From positions 17,733-40,478 of the forward strand of contig CAKXKM010000009.1 of NCBI GenBank assembly GCA_934876235.1: a stretch of 22,746 bases of DNA. The letters are read 5' to 3'. Position numbers and translations under genes: made by a program. A model generated the notes under the pieces. That model was not told where the DNA came from. It was given only the letters and a program-made list of their open reading frames with translations, and searched no databases. Numbering within the stretch: position 1 is the first letter of the stretch; each line of letters starts with the position of its first letter. Below, piece after piece: positions 5,426 to 12,340 of this stretch. Source of the DNA: Collinsella sp. AF02-46-1. GTDB taxonomy: Bacteria; Actinomycetota; Coriobacteriia; Coriobacteriales; Coriobacteriaceae.

Positions 5426-6460
5426 TTAGCGCGCGACGCGGGTGCCACCGTCGGCGGCGGATGCCACGGCTGCGATCTCGTCTGCGGTCACCAGGTTGGA
5501 ATCGCCCTTGATGGTGAGCTTGAGGATCGAGGCCGCGATGGCGTAGTTGACGGCGTCCTGCGGGTCAAAGTCGTTGATGAGGGCATGGACGAGGCCGGCG
5601 TTAAAAGCGTCGCCGGCGGCAACGCCCTCGAGCACGTGCACGTCGTGAGCAGGGGAGAACCAGTGCTCGCCGCTCTCGGCGTCAAAGAGCATGCCCATCC
5701 AAATGGAGCGCTCGACGCAGGAGATGTTGCGGACGACCGAGGCGACCTTCTTGCAACCGTACTCGTCGCAGATCTGACGGGCCATCTCGACGTAGGTGTC
5801 GCGCTCCTCAATGCCGTGGGCAAGGGAGCCGGAGACGCAGGTCATACCGAGACCGGCAGGAGCGTCCTCGTCGTTGGCAATGCAGATGTCAACGAGCGGC
5901 AGGAGTTCCTTCATGGTGGCCTGCGACTTCTCGGGCGACCACATCTTGCCGCGATAGTTCACGTCGCACACGGTGGTGATGTCTTTGGCGCGGCAGGCGG
6001 TGAGGGCATCCTTGCAGGCGGCGGCCATCTCGTCGGAGACGGCGGGCGTCACGCCGGAGAAGTAGAAGACATCGACACCCTTGAGGATCTCGTCCCAGTC
6101 AAAGACGTCGCGCTTGGCCATGTTGATGGCAGAGTACTTGCGGTCGTAGACGCAGCCGTTGCCGCGCTGCGAGGCGCCGACCTCAAACACATAGGAGCCA
6201 AGACGGTCGCCCTGGCGCACGACGCGCGAGGTATCGACGTCGTAGACCTTCAGCGAACGCAGGGCGCACTCGCCCAGACGGTTGGCCGGGACAACGGAGA
6301 CGTAAGCTGCCTTGTCACCCTGGTAGGCCAGGGAAAGCGCGGTGTTGGCTTCGGCGCCGCCGTAGCGGACATCAAACTCGGTCGCCTGCTCAATGCGCAG
6401 ATGGTCTTTGGGCGAGAGCCTCATCATGATCTCGCCGAAGGTAAGAACCGTTTTACCCAT
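5426..6460 (-). CDS. kdgK: 2-keto-3-deoxygluconate kinase (PfkB family)
   Basis: This cytosolic sugar kinase of 344 residues probably phosphorylates KDG to KDPG, the substrate of the aldolase encoded downstream. PfkB marks are FGEIMMRLSP near the start, GGAEAN (34-39), DVNYRGKMW (166-174, similar to DxNYRxxLW of KdgK) and the C-terminal catalytic loop GVAAGDAFNAG with base Asp284. The loop reads AAGD where most family members have GAGD or GGGD, a one-residue change in the anion hole that may be tolerated. The ATG at 6458-6460 follows AGAAGGAGCT at a spacing of about ten. Other acidic-sugar kinases (fructokinase-like) are possible. The promoter upstream carries two palindromes, and a LacI-type regulator is divergent. 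Confidence 0.85.
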   Translation of the reverse strand: MGKTVLTFGEIMMRLSPKDHLRIEQATEFDVRYGGAEANTALSLAYQGDKAAYVSVVPANRLGECALRSLKVYDVDTSRVVRQGDRLGSYVFEVGASQRGNGCVYDRKYSAINMAKRDVFDWDEILKGVDVFYFSGVTPAVSDEMAAACKDALTACRAKDITTVCDVNYRGKMWSPEKSQATMKELLPLVDICIANDEDAPAGLGMTCVSGSLAHGIEERDTYVEMARQICDEYGCKKVASVVRNISCVERSIWMGMLFDAESGEHWFSPAHDVHVLEGVAAGDAFNAGLVHALINDFDPQDAVNYAIAASILKLTIKGDSNLVTADEIAAVASAADGGTRVAR

Positions 6461-6495
6461 GGTCGCGCAGCTCCTTCTTGCTCGTGCGTACACCT

Positions 6496-6558
6496 TTGAT
6501 ATGGCGTTGGCACGGAGGTGCCAAGACGGTAGGGTACATCTTTGCACCTCCGTGCCAA
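6496..6558 (-). promoter_or_regulatory. kdgK promoter with paired palindromic operators
   Basis: On the minus strand TTGGCA (6524-6519), a 17-base spacer and TATCAA (6501-6496) form a good promoter. Palindrome A, TTGGCACGGAGGTGCCAA (6507-6524), covers the -35 and most of the spacer. Palindrome B, TTTGCACCTCCGTGCCAA (6541-6558), is the same site in inverted orientation, 34 bp away centre to centre. Together they also make a perfect 18-bp inverted repeat (6504-6521 and 6544-6561). Steric repression with looping or cooperative binding is inferred. Confidence 0.6.
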
Positions 6559-6565
6559 CGCTTGC

Positions 6566-6621
6566 CGAAATCGGTTTACGAAATCGGTTTCGTTTCGAGT
6601 TGTAGTATACTCATCTACAAC
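6566..6621 (+). promoter_or_regulatory. Tandem LacI-type boxes and regulator promoter
   Basis: CGAAATCGGTTTA (6566-6578) is followed directly by CGAAATCGGTTTCG (6579-6592); both have the GAAAnCGnTTT symmetry common for LacI-family operators. Just downstream is TATACT (6606-6611), a likely -10 of the regulator gene, enclosed by GTTGTAG (6599-6605) and CTACAAC (6615-6621). The boxes fall at the expected -35 region, and no good -35 is seen. Autoregulation is inferred. Confidence 0.5.
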
Positions 6622-6695
6622 GTTTTGCAAGTGAGATTTTTAAAAAAATGCCTAAAATGGCTCAGACTGCCGACAATTGGGAAACGGGGTGCGCT

Positions 6696-7718
6696 ATGGC
6701 GCAGATGAGGATTAAGGACATTGCTGCCGAGGCGGGCGTGAGCCCGGCCACGGTCTCGCGCTATCTCAACAACCGCCCTGGGCAGATGACCGAGGAAACC
6801 CGTGCTCGCATCGCGGCGGTTATCGAGCGCACCGGCTATCGCCCGCGTGCCGCCGCGCGCAACCTGCGCAGCTCGCGTACCAACCTCATCGGCGTGATTC
6901 TGGCCGACATCGCTAACCCGTTCTCCAGCGCCATGCTCGAAGGGCTTTCCGCCAGCGCCGCCGCGCGCGGCTGCTCGCTCATGACGGCCATTAGCGGCAA
7001 CGACCCCGCCAAGGAGGCAGAGTCGCTCACCAGACTTATCGATGCCGGCGTGGACGGCCTGGTCATCAATACCTGCGGAGGCAACGACAAGGCGATCGCC
7101 GCGGCTGCGGGACGCCTGCCCGTCGTGCTGCTCGACCGCGATGTTGCCGACGGCGGTGTCGATCTGGTGACCTCCAACAACCGTGAGCTGGTCGCCGGCC
7201 TGGTAGACGCCTTGGCCTCTGCGGGCAGCGAGCGCCTGTGCCTGCTCACCGAGGCAAGCGACGACAGCCCCGTGCGTCGCGAACGCGCCGAGGCCTTTGT
7301 CGACGAGCTTTCGCGACGCGGCCTTGCGGGTGAGGTCGTCACCCTGGCCGATGGTGGCGCCACGGGCGTTGGCCGCTTGGACGAGACCATCCGCGGCTAT
7401 GCGGGCAAAAAGCTCGGCCTCATTGCCGTCAACGGCCTGGTTTTCCTGCGTTTGACCGAGGCGCTGGCACAGCTGGGGCCCTCGTTGCCGGCTGGCCTCA
7501 AGATCGCGACGTTTGACGATTACCCTTGGAACCACGTGCTCTTTGGCGGTGTGACCACGGCAGCGCAGGACACTCTTACCATTGCCGAGCGCGTAGTCGA
7601 GCGCCTGTCCGAGCGTATCGACATCGTTACCACTACGGTGGGCGATGCCGCAAAGCTCGCCCCCAAGCGCATCGAGATACCCGGCCGCATCGAACACCGC
7701 GCTTCGACCTCGCGCTAG
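6696..7718 (+). CDS. LacI-family transcriptional regulator
   Basis: This is a 340-residue sugar-responsive DNA-binding protein. Residues 5-24 form the LacI helix-turn-helix IKDIAAEAGVSPATVSRYLN, then the hinge region RPRAAARNLRSSRTNLIGVI leads into a periplasmic-binding-protein-like effector domain (ADIANPFSSAMLEGL, VDGLVIN, PVVLLDRD, IATFDDYPW). ATG at 6696 is chosen since the helix-turn-helix then begins at residue 5 as in the family; an upstream ATG at 6648 would add 16 atypical residues and has no ribosome site. It is divergent from kdgK across 235 bp and is a likely regulator of it and of itself. The effector (KDG, KDPG or a uronate) is not readable from sequence. Confidence 0.9.
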   Translation: MAQMRIKDIAAEAGVSPATVSRYLNNRPGQMTEETRARIAAVIERTGYRPRAAARNLRSSRTNLIGVILADIANPFSSAMLEGLSASAAARGCSLMTAISGNDPAKEAESLTRLIDAGVDGLVINTCGGNDKAIAAAAGRLPVVLLDRDVADGGVDLVTSNNRELVAGLVDALASAGSERLCLLTEASDDSPVRRERAEAFVDELSRRGLAGEVVTLADGGATGVGRLDETIRGYAGKKLGLIAVNGLVFLRLTEALAQLGPSLPAGLKIATFDDYPWNHVLFGGVTTAAQDTLTIAERVVERLSERIDIVTTTVGDAAKLAPKRIEIPGRIEHRASTSR

Positions 7719-7792
7719 CCGCTCGTTCGCAACGGCCTGCTCGCGCACGTTTTTTAAGCGCTTGATACGCTTTAACCCTGCGGAAACATTTT

Positions 7793-7813
7793 TCTGCGAT
7801 AGTATCTGCGATA
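7793..7813. promoter_or_regulatory. Direct repeat in the glnA-like leader region
   Basis: TCTGCGATA occurs at 7793-7801 and 7805-7813, a 12-bp period, about 40-60 bases before the synthetase start. It may be a regulator site or overlap the promoter (TTGATA at 7762-7767 is a possible -35, with only a weak -10 AACATT at 7785-7790). Typical GlnR half-site spacing is not evident. Confidence 0.3.
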
Positions 7814-7852
7814 TAGATCAGTCGAAACCCGCCCGAAAGAAAGGGGAGCGAC

Positions 7853-9190
7853 ATGAACCAGCAGAACATCGATTACGTACTCCGCTCCGTAGAGCAGCGT
7901 GACATCCGCTTTGTGCGTCTGTGGTTTGTCGACATTCTCGGCCGCCTCAAGAACTTTGCCATTAGCCCCGAGGACCTCGAGGTCGCTTTTGAGGAGGGTA
8001 TTGGCTTTGACGGCTCCGCCATCGAGGGTTTTGCCACGCCCGAGGAAGCCGACATGCTGGCGTTTCCCGATGCTTCGACCTTCCAGATTTTGCCGTGGCG
8101 CCCGAGCCACAACGGCGTCGCGCGCGTGTTCTGCGACGTGTGTACTCCCGATCGCAAGCCTTTCGCCGGCGACCCGCGCGATGCCCTGCGCCGCATGTTC
8201 CGCAAGGCCGAGAAGGCCGGCTATCTGCTCAACGTGGGCGCCGAGCTGGAGTATTACTACTTCCCCGACGAGCACACCCCCGAGCCGCTCGACAACGTGG
8301 GCTACTTCGATCTTTCGGTGAGCGATGCCGCCCGCGACTTGCGCCGCAACACGGTCCTCACGCTCGAGAAGATGTCCGTGCCCGTGGAGTACACCTTCCA
8401 CGCCGCCGGTCGCTCGCAGCACGGCATGAGCCTGCGCCACGCCGAGGCCCTGAGCATGTCCGACGCCATCACCACGGCCAAGCTCATCATTAAGCAGCAG
8501 GCCTACGAGAGCGGTTGCCACGCTTCCTTTATGCCCAAGCCGTTGGCGGGCGAGGACGGCAGCGCCATGTTTTTGCATCAGTCGCTGTTCGACCACGACG
8601 GCAACAACGTCTTTTGGGGCGAGGACGACGAGAAGTACCACCTCTCCGAAATCGCCAAGCACTACATGGCCGGCATCTTGGCGCACGCGCGCGAGATCAG
8701 TGCCATCACCAACCCCACGGTCAACTCGTACAAGCGCATCACCACGGGTGGCGACTCCGTGCCGCAGTACGCCACGTGGGGCCCGCGCAACCGCGCGAGT
8801 ATGGTCCGCATTCCGGTCTACAAGCCCGGCAAGCCGCTGTCCACGCGCATCGAGCTGCGCAGTCCCGACCCCATGGCCAACCCGTACCTGGTCAACGCCG
8901 TCACGCTGGCGGCTGGTCTGGACGGCATCGAGCGCAAGCTGGAACTCCCGCCCGAGGCCACGGCCGAGACGCTCAAGCTTACCGACCGTCAGATGGTCGA
9001 GGCCGGCTACGCGCCGCTGCCGCGCTCGCTCAAAGAGGCGCTTGACGTGTTTGAGGACTCGCAGTTTATGAAGGATGCCCTCGGCGAGCACATTCACAGC
9101 TTCTTCCTCAAAAAGAAGCGCGACGAGTGGCATAAGTTTGAGTCTACGATCACCGAGTGGGAGATCAAGCACTACCTGGCGAACTCCTAA
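7853..9190 (+). CDS. glnA: Glutamine synthetase-like protein (GSI fold, altered metal site)
   Basis: The 445-residue length and many signatures fit type I glutamine synthetase: IGFDGSAIEGF (50-60), GAELEYYYF (129-137), MPKPLAG (227-233), NPTVNSYKR (287-295), RNRASMVRIP and RIELRSPDPMANPYL (332-346). The active site is unusual. In the segment usually HHE...GQHE, the two metal-binding glutamates are Ala184 and Gly191 (FHAAGRSQHG). In the GSGMHxH segment the metal-binding histidine is Phe240 (GSAMFLHQ). The flap glutamate position appears to be Asp301. Glu131, Glu133 and Glu334 remain. Normal ammonia ligation is therefore doubtful; an altered ligase or a regulatory pseudoenzyme is possible. ATG at 7853 follows AAAGGGGAG. 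The next gene, 50 bp on, is a GlnR-like regulator. Confidence 0.85.
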   Translation: MNQQNIDYVLRSVEQRDIRFVRLWFVDILGRLKNFAISPEDLEVAFEEGIGFDGSAIEGFATPEEADMLAFPDASTFQILPWRPSHNGVARVFCDVCTPDRKPFAGDPRDALRRMFRKAEKAGYLLNVGAELEYYYFPDEHTPEPLDNVGYFDLSVSDAARDLRRNTVLTLEKMSVPVEYTFHAAGRSQHGMSLRHAEALSMSDAITTAKLIIKQQAYESGCHASFMPKPLAGEDGSAMFLHQSLFDHDGNNVFWGEDDEKYHLSEIAKHYMAGILAHAREISAITNPTVNSYKRITTGGDSVPQYATWGPRNRASMVRIPVYKPGKPLSTRIELRSPDPMANPYLVNAVTLAAGLDGIERKLELPPEATAETLKLTDRQMVEAGYAPLPRSLKEALDVFEDSQFMKDALGEHIHSFFLKKKRDEWHKFESTITEWEIKHYLANS

Positions 9191-9240
9191 TCGCGCTGGC
9201 TTGTTCCAGTACGATTGAGCTCATTTCTTTGGAGGCCGAT

Positions 9241-9903
9241 ATGTCCGAAAAGAGTGCCCTGTTCATGGCGCGCACGACGCGCTTCCACGAGTTTGCCCGC
9301 AGCTTGACGACTACCCTGGGTGTCGAGGTGAGCCTGGCAACCCCCGATTCGCCAACTGCGGCGCACGACTTTGACCTGCTGATCCTCGACTCCGACGGCA
9401 TCCGCAGCGACCGCATCGATCAGATTGCCAAGTGGCTTGATGATCGCGGCGGCGTCCCCATGTTGGTGATTGTCGACGACGAGGCGCTCGGCACCTTGCG
9501 TCTGCCGAACCACGCGCATGCCGACTTTATATGCCCCACGGCGACGCCTAACGAGCTCAAGGCTCGTGCGCAGCGCCTGATGGGCGAGGAGGAGACCGTT
9601 ACCGCCGACGATGTGCTCAACATCGATAACCTCGAGATCAACCTGGCCACCTACCAGGTGACGCTCGATAACGAGCCCATCGACCTGACACTGATGGAGT
9701 ACTCGCTGCTGAGCTTTTTGGCGACGCACCCCAACCGCGCCTACAGCCGTGAGGTGCTGCTGCACCGCGTGTGGGGCTTTGAGTACTGCGGCGGCACGCG
9801 CACCGTTGACGTGCACATCCGACGCATCCGCTCCAAGGTGGGCCCGCAGATCGCGGCACACATCACTACCGTCCGTGGCGTGGGCTATCTGTTTAAGGAC
9901 TAG
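9241..9903 (+). CDS. GlnR-like OmpR-family winged-helix regulator
   Basis: The 220-residue protein has an N-terminal receiver-like domain (1-115) and a C-terminal winged helix (about 125-219) with LTLMEYSLLSFLATHPNRAY, RVWGFEYCGGTRTVDVHIRR and TVRGVGYLF. This DNA-binding part closely resembles actinobacterial GlnR as I remember it. The receiver keeps an aspartate at the usual strand end (LILD50) but lacks the acidic pair at the first strand and an obvious conserved lysine, so phosphorylation is unlikely, as in atypical GlnR. No histidine kinase gene is adjacent. ATG at 9241 has GGAGG five bases upstream. Probable co-transcription with the synthetase-like gene supports a nitrogen-control role, which is inferred. 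Confidence 0.85.
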   Translation: MSEKSALFMARTTRFHEFARSLTTTLGVEVSLATPDSPTAAHDFDLLILDSDGIRSDRIDQIAKWLDDRGGVPMLVIVDDEALGTLRLPNHAHADFICPTATPNELKARAQRLMGEEETVTADDVLNIDNLEINLATYQVTLDNEPIDLTLMEYSLLSFLATHPNRAYSREVLLHRVWGFEYCGGTRTVDVHIRRIRSKVGPQIAAHITTVRGVGYLFKD

Positions 9904-9926
9904 CAAGTAAATAGAGGGCAATGTGA

Positions 9927-9956
9927 GGGTACCGGAGATTTCTCCAGTACCCTTTT
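9927..9956 (+). terminator. Intrinsic terminator after the GlnR-like gene
   Basis: GGGTACCGGAGA and TCTCCAGTACCC (9927-9952) pair with one C-A mismatch and are followed by TTTTCTCGTTT. It begins 24 bases after the regulator stop and closes the operon. Confidence 0.9.
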
Positions 9957-10087
9957 CTCGTTTAGGGCGATAAGAAGACCTTTTACCGATTAAAAGTGTG
10001 TCAGTAAAAACAATATCAAACGTATACCACTATCTAGCGAATATCATTTAGTTACCGTATCTCCCTACTACACGGATGGAGGAAGAA

Positions 10088-11215
10088 ATGCGTTATTCGA
10101 GAAAGGTGATTGTCGGATTCATAGTGTTGCTTGCCGCCCTGATGTCTCCAAGGTTGGTTTTTGGAGACGACGACTTGGTCCGTGTCACACCGCAAATAGC
10201 TGTGGAGCAAGCGCAGGCTTTCTTTGATGATGTATCGGATGAACCGGTGACCGCTTGTGACCCAGTAAAAATGGTAAATTCCGATGGAGATTCAATCGGG
10301 TATATCGTTCGTGCGAAGCGGGATGACGTTAACTATGGCTACGTCGTATTTGATTCAGAGCGATCTTGGTGGATCAGCGAATACTGCTTGGCTCCGAACG
10401 CTCTTTTACCTATCGAGAGTGCAAGCGAAGAAATTGCACTCCTCGCATCCTCGGATAACGTCGTTGCGTTAAAGATTGACGAGCTAACTGTTGGCGTTGC
10501 CGACTTAGATAAAAACATTGTTTTAGACGCAAGTGGAAAAAAAGTACCAAATAAATTGTCCTCGGGAGGCAATCGCAGCGGATCGCCGGAACATTTCGAA
10601 GACGTTTTTGTATCTGCCAAGGATTTGTATAAACAGGGATATGTCGTTGATGCGAGCAAAACGGTTTCGGGAATAATAACGCCAACGCAAACAGAAGTTA
10701 TCAAAGAAACGGGGACTTATGCTTGCGCTGTTTCGGCAATGTTTGCAGTTAGCAGTCACTATGTGACTTTGAACCGCCTTAAATTGTCCGATTTATACTC
10801 GGAGCTTTGGAGGCTGTCGGGGACATGGGAAGAAGAAGAAAAGAAATATGATCAAGCGACTGGTCTGTACTTTACTCAAGGCAAGACTTCTCCTGACAAA
10901 CCCGCTCCGGCCTTAAAGGAGTTTTGTGCAAGACGAGGCAAGGAGCTTGAGACGTCATTCGTTTGGTATCCGTCATGGGATTCCTTTAGGGTGAATACCG
11001 ACTCGGGGAATCTGAGTATTTTCTCTGGAAGGCTCCGGTCAAATGGCAGCGGGCACGCAATGGCAGTTGTGGGCTACGTGGCAATGCATAACACATACTC
11101 GAATGCCAAGAAGTACCTGCTTGTTGTTTGGAATGGATGGACAAACCAGCTACAGTTTCTTCCATATGACGTATCAATTTACACGTCTCACGATGGCACA
11201 TATTGCAAGGGTTGA
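10088..11215 (+). CDS. Secreted papain-like (C39/C10-like) cysteine peptidase candidate
   Basis: This 375-residue protein starts with a signal peptide (basic MRYSRK, hydrophobic 8-20, probable cleavage near LVFG-DDD). Residues about 30-110, with AVEQAQAFFDD and GYIVRAKRDDVNYGYVVFDS, recall the propeptide of streptopain-like (C10) peptidases. The C-terminal half has the order expected for a papain-like fold: Cys213 in TYACAVSAMFAVSSHY, His323 in GSGHAMAVVGY and Asn349 in LLVVWNGWT. Extracellular proteolysis or peptide processing is inferred. ATG at 10088 follows GGAGG; an ATG at 10076 overlaps that ribosome site and is less likely. Base composition is more AT-rich than the neighbours, suggesting acquisition. 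The two following genes are closely linked. No precise family name can be claimed. Confidence 0.7.
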   Translation: MRYSRKVIVGFIVLLAALMSPRLVFGDDDLVRVTPQIAVEQAQAFFDDVSDEPVTACDPVKMVNSDGDSIGYIVRAKRDDVNYGYVVFDSERSWWISEYCLAPNALLPIESASEEIALLASSDNVVALKIDELTVGVADLDKNIVLDASGKKVPNKLSSGGNRSGSPEHFEDVFVSAKDLYKQGYVVDASKTVSGIITPTQTEVIKETGTYACAVSAMFAVSSHYVTLNRLKLSDLYSELWRLSGTWEEEEKKYDQATGLYFTQGKTSPDKPAPALKEFCARRGKELETSFVWYPSWDSFRVNTDSGNLSIFSGRLRSNGSGHAMAVVGYVAMHNTYSNAKKYLLVVWNGWTNQLQFLPYDVSIYTSHDGTYCKG

Positions 11216-11223
11216 TTGTACTC

Positions 11224-11580
11224 GTGAACGGCGACAAGTTCATTCGAAGGGCAATGCTCCTATTGGTGCTTTCCTTTGCTTTGCTCACCGCAGCGAGCTT
11301 CTTTCTGTTAAGGGCGACTAATGGGGGAGAAAACGACACGGTTGTTGCAGTCGAGGTGCGCGCTCTATCGGATGTTCATAACGGGCAATTTGAGGCGCTT
11401 ATGCCAAGTGGTTGCCGTAAGAGAATCGATATGCGCCGCAAGTCAAGTTCCGGATATGTCTCAGGGTTGAAAGCAGGTGATAAATGGATTCTAGTTTTTG
11501 TGGAAGATAAGGAACTTGACGGGACTGTTCTGTATCCCCATTCAGCTGAGAAAGTCAAATCAAGTAGACAGGGGGAATGA
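11224..11580 (+). CDS. Small membrane-anchored protein of unknown function
   Basis: I do not recognise this 118-residue protein. It has one N-terminal membrane segment (AMLLLVLSFALLTAASFFLL) after a basic start, then a soluble, probably beta-rich outer domain (VVAVEVRALSDV, KAGDKWILVFVEDKELDGTV). It starts 8 bases after the peptidase stop. GTG at 11224 is preferred, although its AAGGG site is about 12 bases upstream; TTG codons at 11203 and 11212 are alternatives. The next gene starts 3 bases after its stop, so the three genes are almost certainly co-transcribed and translationally coupled. A role as partner, inhibitor or anchor for the secreted peptidase is only inference. Confidence 0.65.
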   Translation: MNGDKFIRRAMLLLVLSFALLTAASFFLLRATNGGENDTVVAVEVRALSDVHNGQFEALMPSGCRKRIDMRRKSSSGYVSGLKAGDKWILVFVEDKELDGTVLYPHSAEKVKSSRQGE

Positions 11581-11583
11581 AGA

Positions 11584-12168
11584 ATGATTGATAGAAAGCA
11601 GTTCTTAGGTCTGATGGCGGGGGCTCCTATTTTGATGCGAGCCGGGATGGCAGAAGCCGTGGAGTTGCCGGACGCTCAGAAGCGATTGACGCTCGTGGTC
11701 GACACGGTGGTCAGAGATGAAAATGGCAATGAAAAAACGCGAACAAGAAGCAGAGAGACTATTTTCACGCCAGAGAGCAAAACTGTGTCTGCCGACGCTA
11801 TGGCCGGTGATGTCATAACAATCCAGAGGGAATCAGATGAAACGTTGCCGCTGCTTGCCAAGATTGAGCTCACAGTCGCTTATTATAACGATAAAACAGA
11901 AATTGAGATTCGTTCCGGAAAGTACTCGATAGTCCAAATCGATCCGCTTGTGATGTATGCAAACGCTTGGTACGCGCTCATGCAGAAGGATAAATACGTG
12001 ATGAATAACTTCACGGAAAGCGAAGCATCATATGAAACGGGGTGGGGGCCAACGCCATACGACGCGGAGAAAGATAAGTGGACGTGCGGATCAGGCATGG
12101 GCGCGACGATTACGGACTTCATTAACGATTCAACATATAGCTTTGCTATCGACTGTTATATCGAATAG
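11584..12168 (+). CDS. Secreted protein of unknown function
   Basis: This 194-residue protein was not recognised. The N-terminus MIDRKQFLGLMAGAPILMRA followed by GMAEA looks like an export signal with cleavage near residue 25. The mature part is rich in alternating beta-type segments (RLTLVVDTVVRDENGNEK, DVITIQRE, IELTVAYYNDKTEIEI) and ends with TDFINDSTYSFAIDCYIE; two cysteines (in TCGSG and IDCYIE) could form a disulfide. ATG at 11584 is preceded by GGGGGAATGAAGA. It is the last gene of the three-gene cassette and could be a substrate, inhibitor or effector linked to the peptidase. Composition is AT-rich like its two neighbours. Confidence 0.65.
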   Translation: MIDRKQFLGLMAGAPILMRAGMAEAVELPDAQKRLTLVVDTVVRDENGNEKTRTRSRETIFTPESKTVSADAMAGDVITIQRESDETLPLLAKIELTVAYYNDKTEIEIRSGKYSIVQIDPLVMYANAWYALMQKDKYVMNNFTESEASYETGWGPTPYDAEKDKWTCGSGMGATITDFINDSTYSFAIDCYIE

Positions 12169-12287
12169 ACATGACGGCATAGAACGAATTGGCCTATAAG
12201 CATGTCATTACTTAAGCAAAGCTGAAATCTTGGCATCTAGTGCTCGGGACTGCCCAGCTTGGGGTACAACTCAACGTGAACAATGAT

Positions 12288-12320
12288 GGCCCGCCACATG
12301 TTTGGCGGGCCTTTGGTTAT
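12288..12320 (+). terminator. Hairpin between the secreted-protein cassette and htrA
   Basis: GGCCCGCCA (12288-12296) and TGGCGGGCC (12303-12311) form a perfect 9-bp stem with a 6-base loop, followed by TTTGGTTATTT. It lies about 120 bases after the last cassette gene and 30 before htrA. It may end the cassette transcript. If the htrA promoter lies upstream of it, it could also act as an attenuator. A weak promoter-like pair TTGGGG-N17-AATGAT ends at 12287. Confidence 0.65.
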
Positions 12321-12340
12321 TTGACGAAAGGATCGCAGCT

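Noticed and set aside
6507..6524. Sigma-54 type promoter (TTGGCAC...GTGCC resembles -24/-12 boxes)
   Set aside because: The distance between the GG and GC pairs is 9 bases instead of the required 10, the -12 box lacks TTGC, and no sigma-54 activator gene is near. The palindrome explains the sequence better.
7783..7828. Canonical GlnR box before the synthetase-like gene
   Set aside because: GAAAC occurs at 7783-7787 and 7824-7828, but the spacing does not fit the alternating half-site pattern and no matching GTnAC halves are in register.
7772..9172. Long open frame on the minus strand opposite the glnA-like gene
   Set aside because: Same reason: the sense frame is clearly a GSI-fold protein and the antisense product has no domain pattern or ribosome site.
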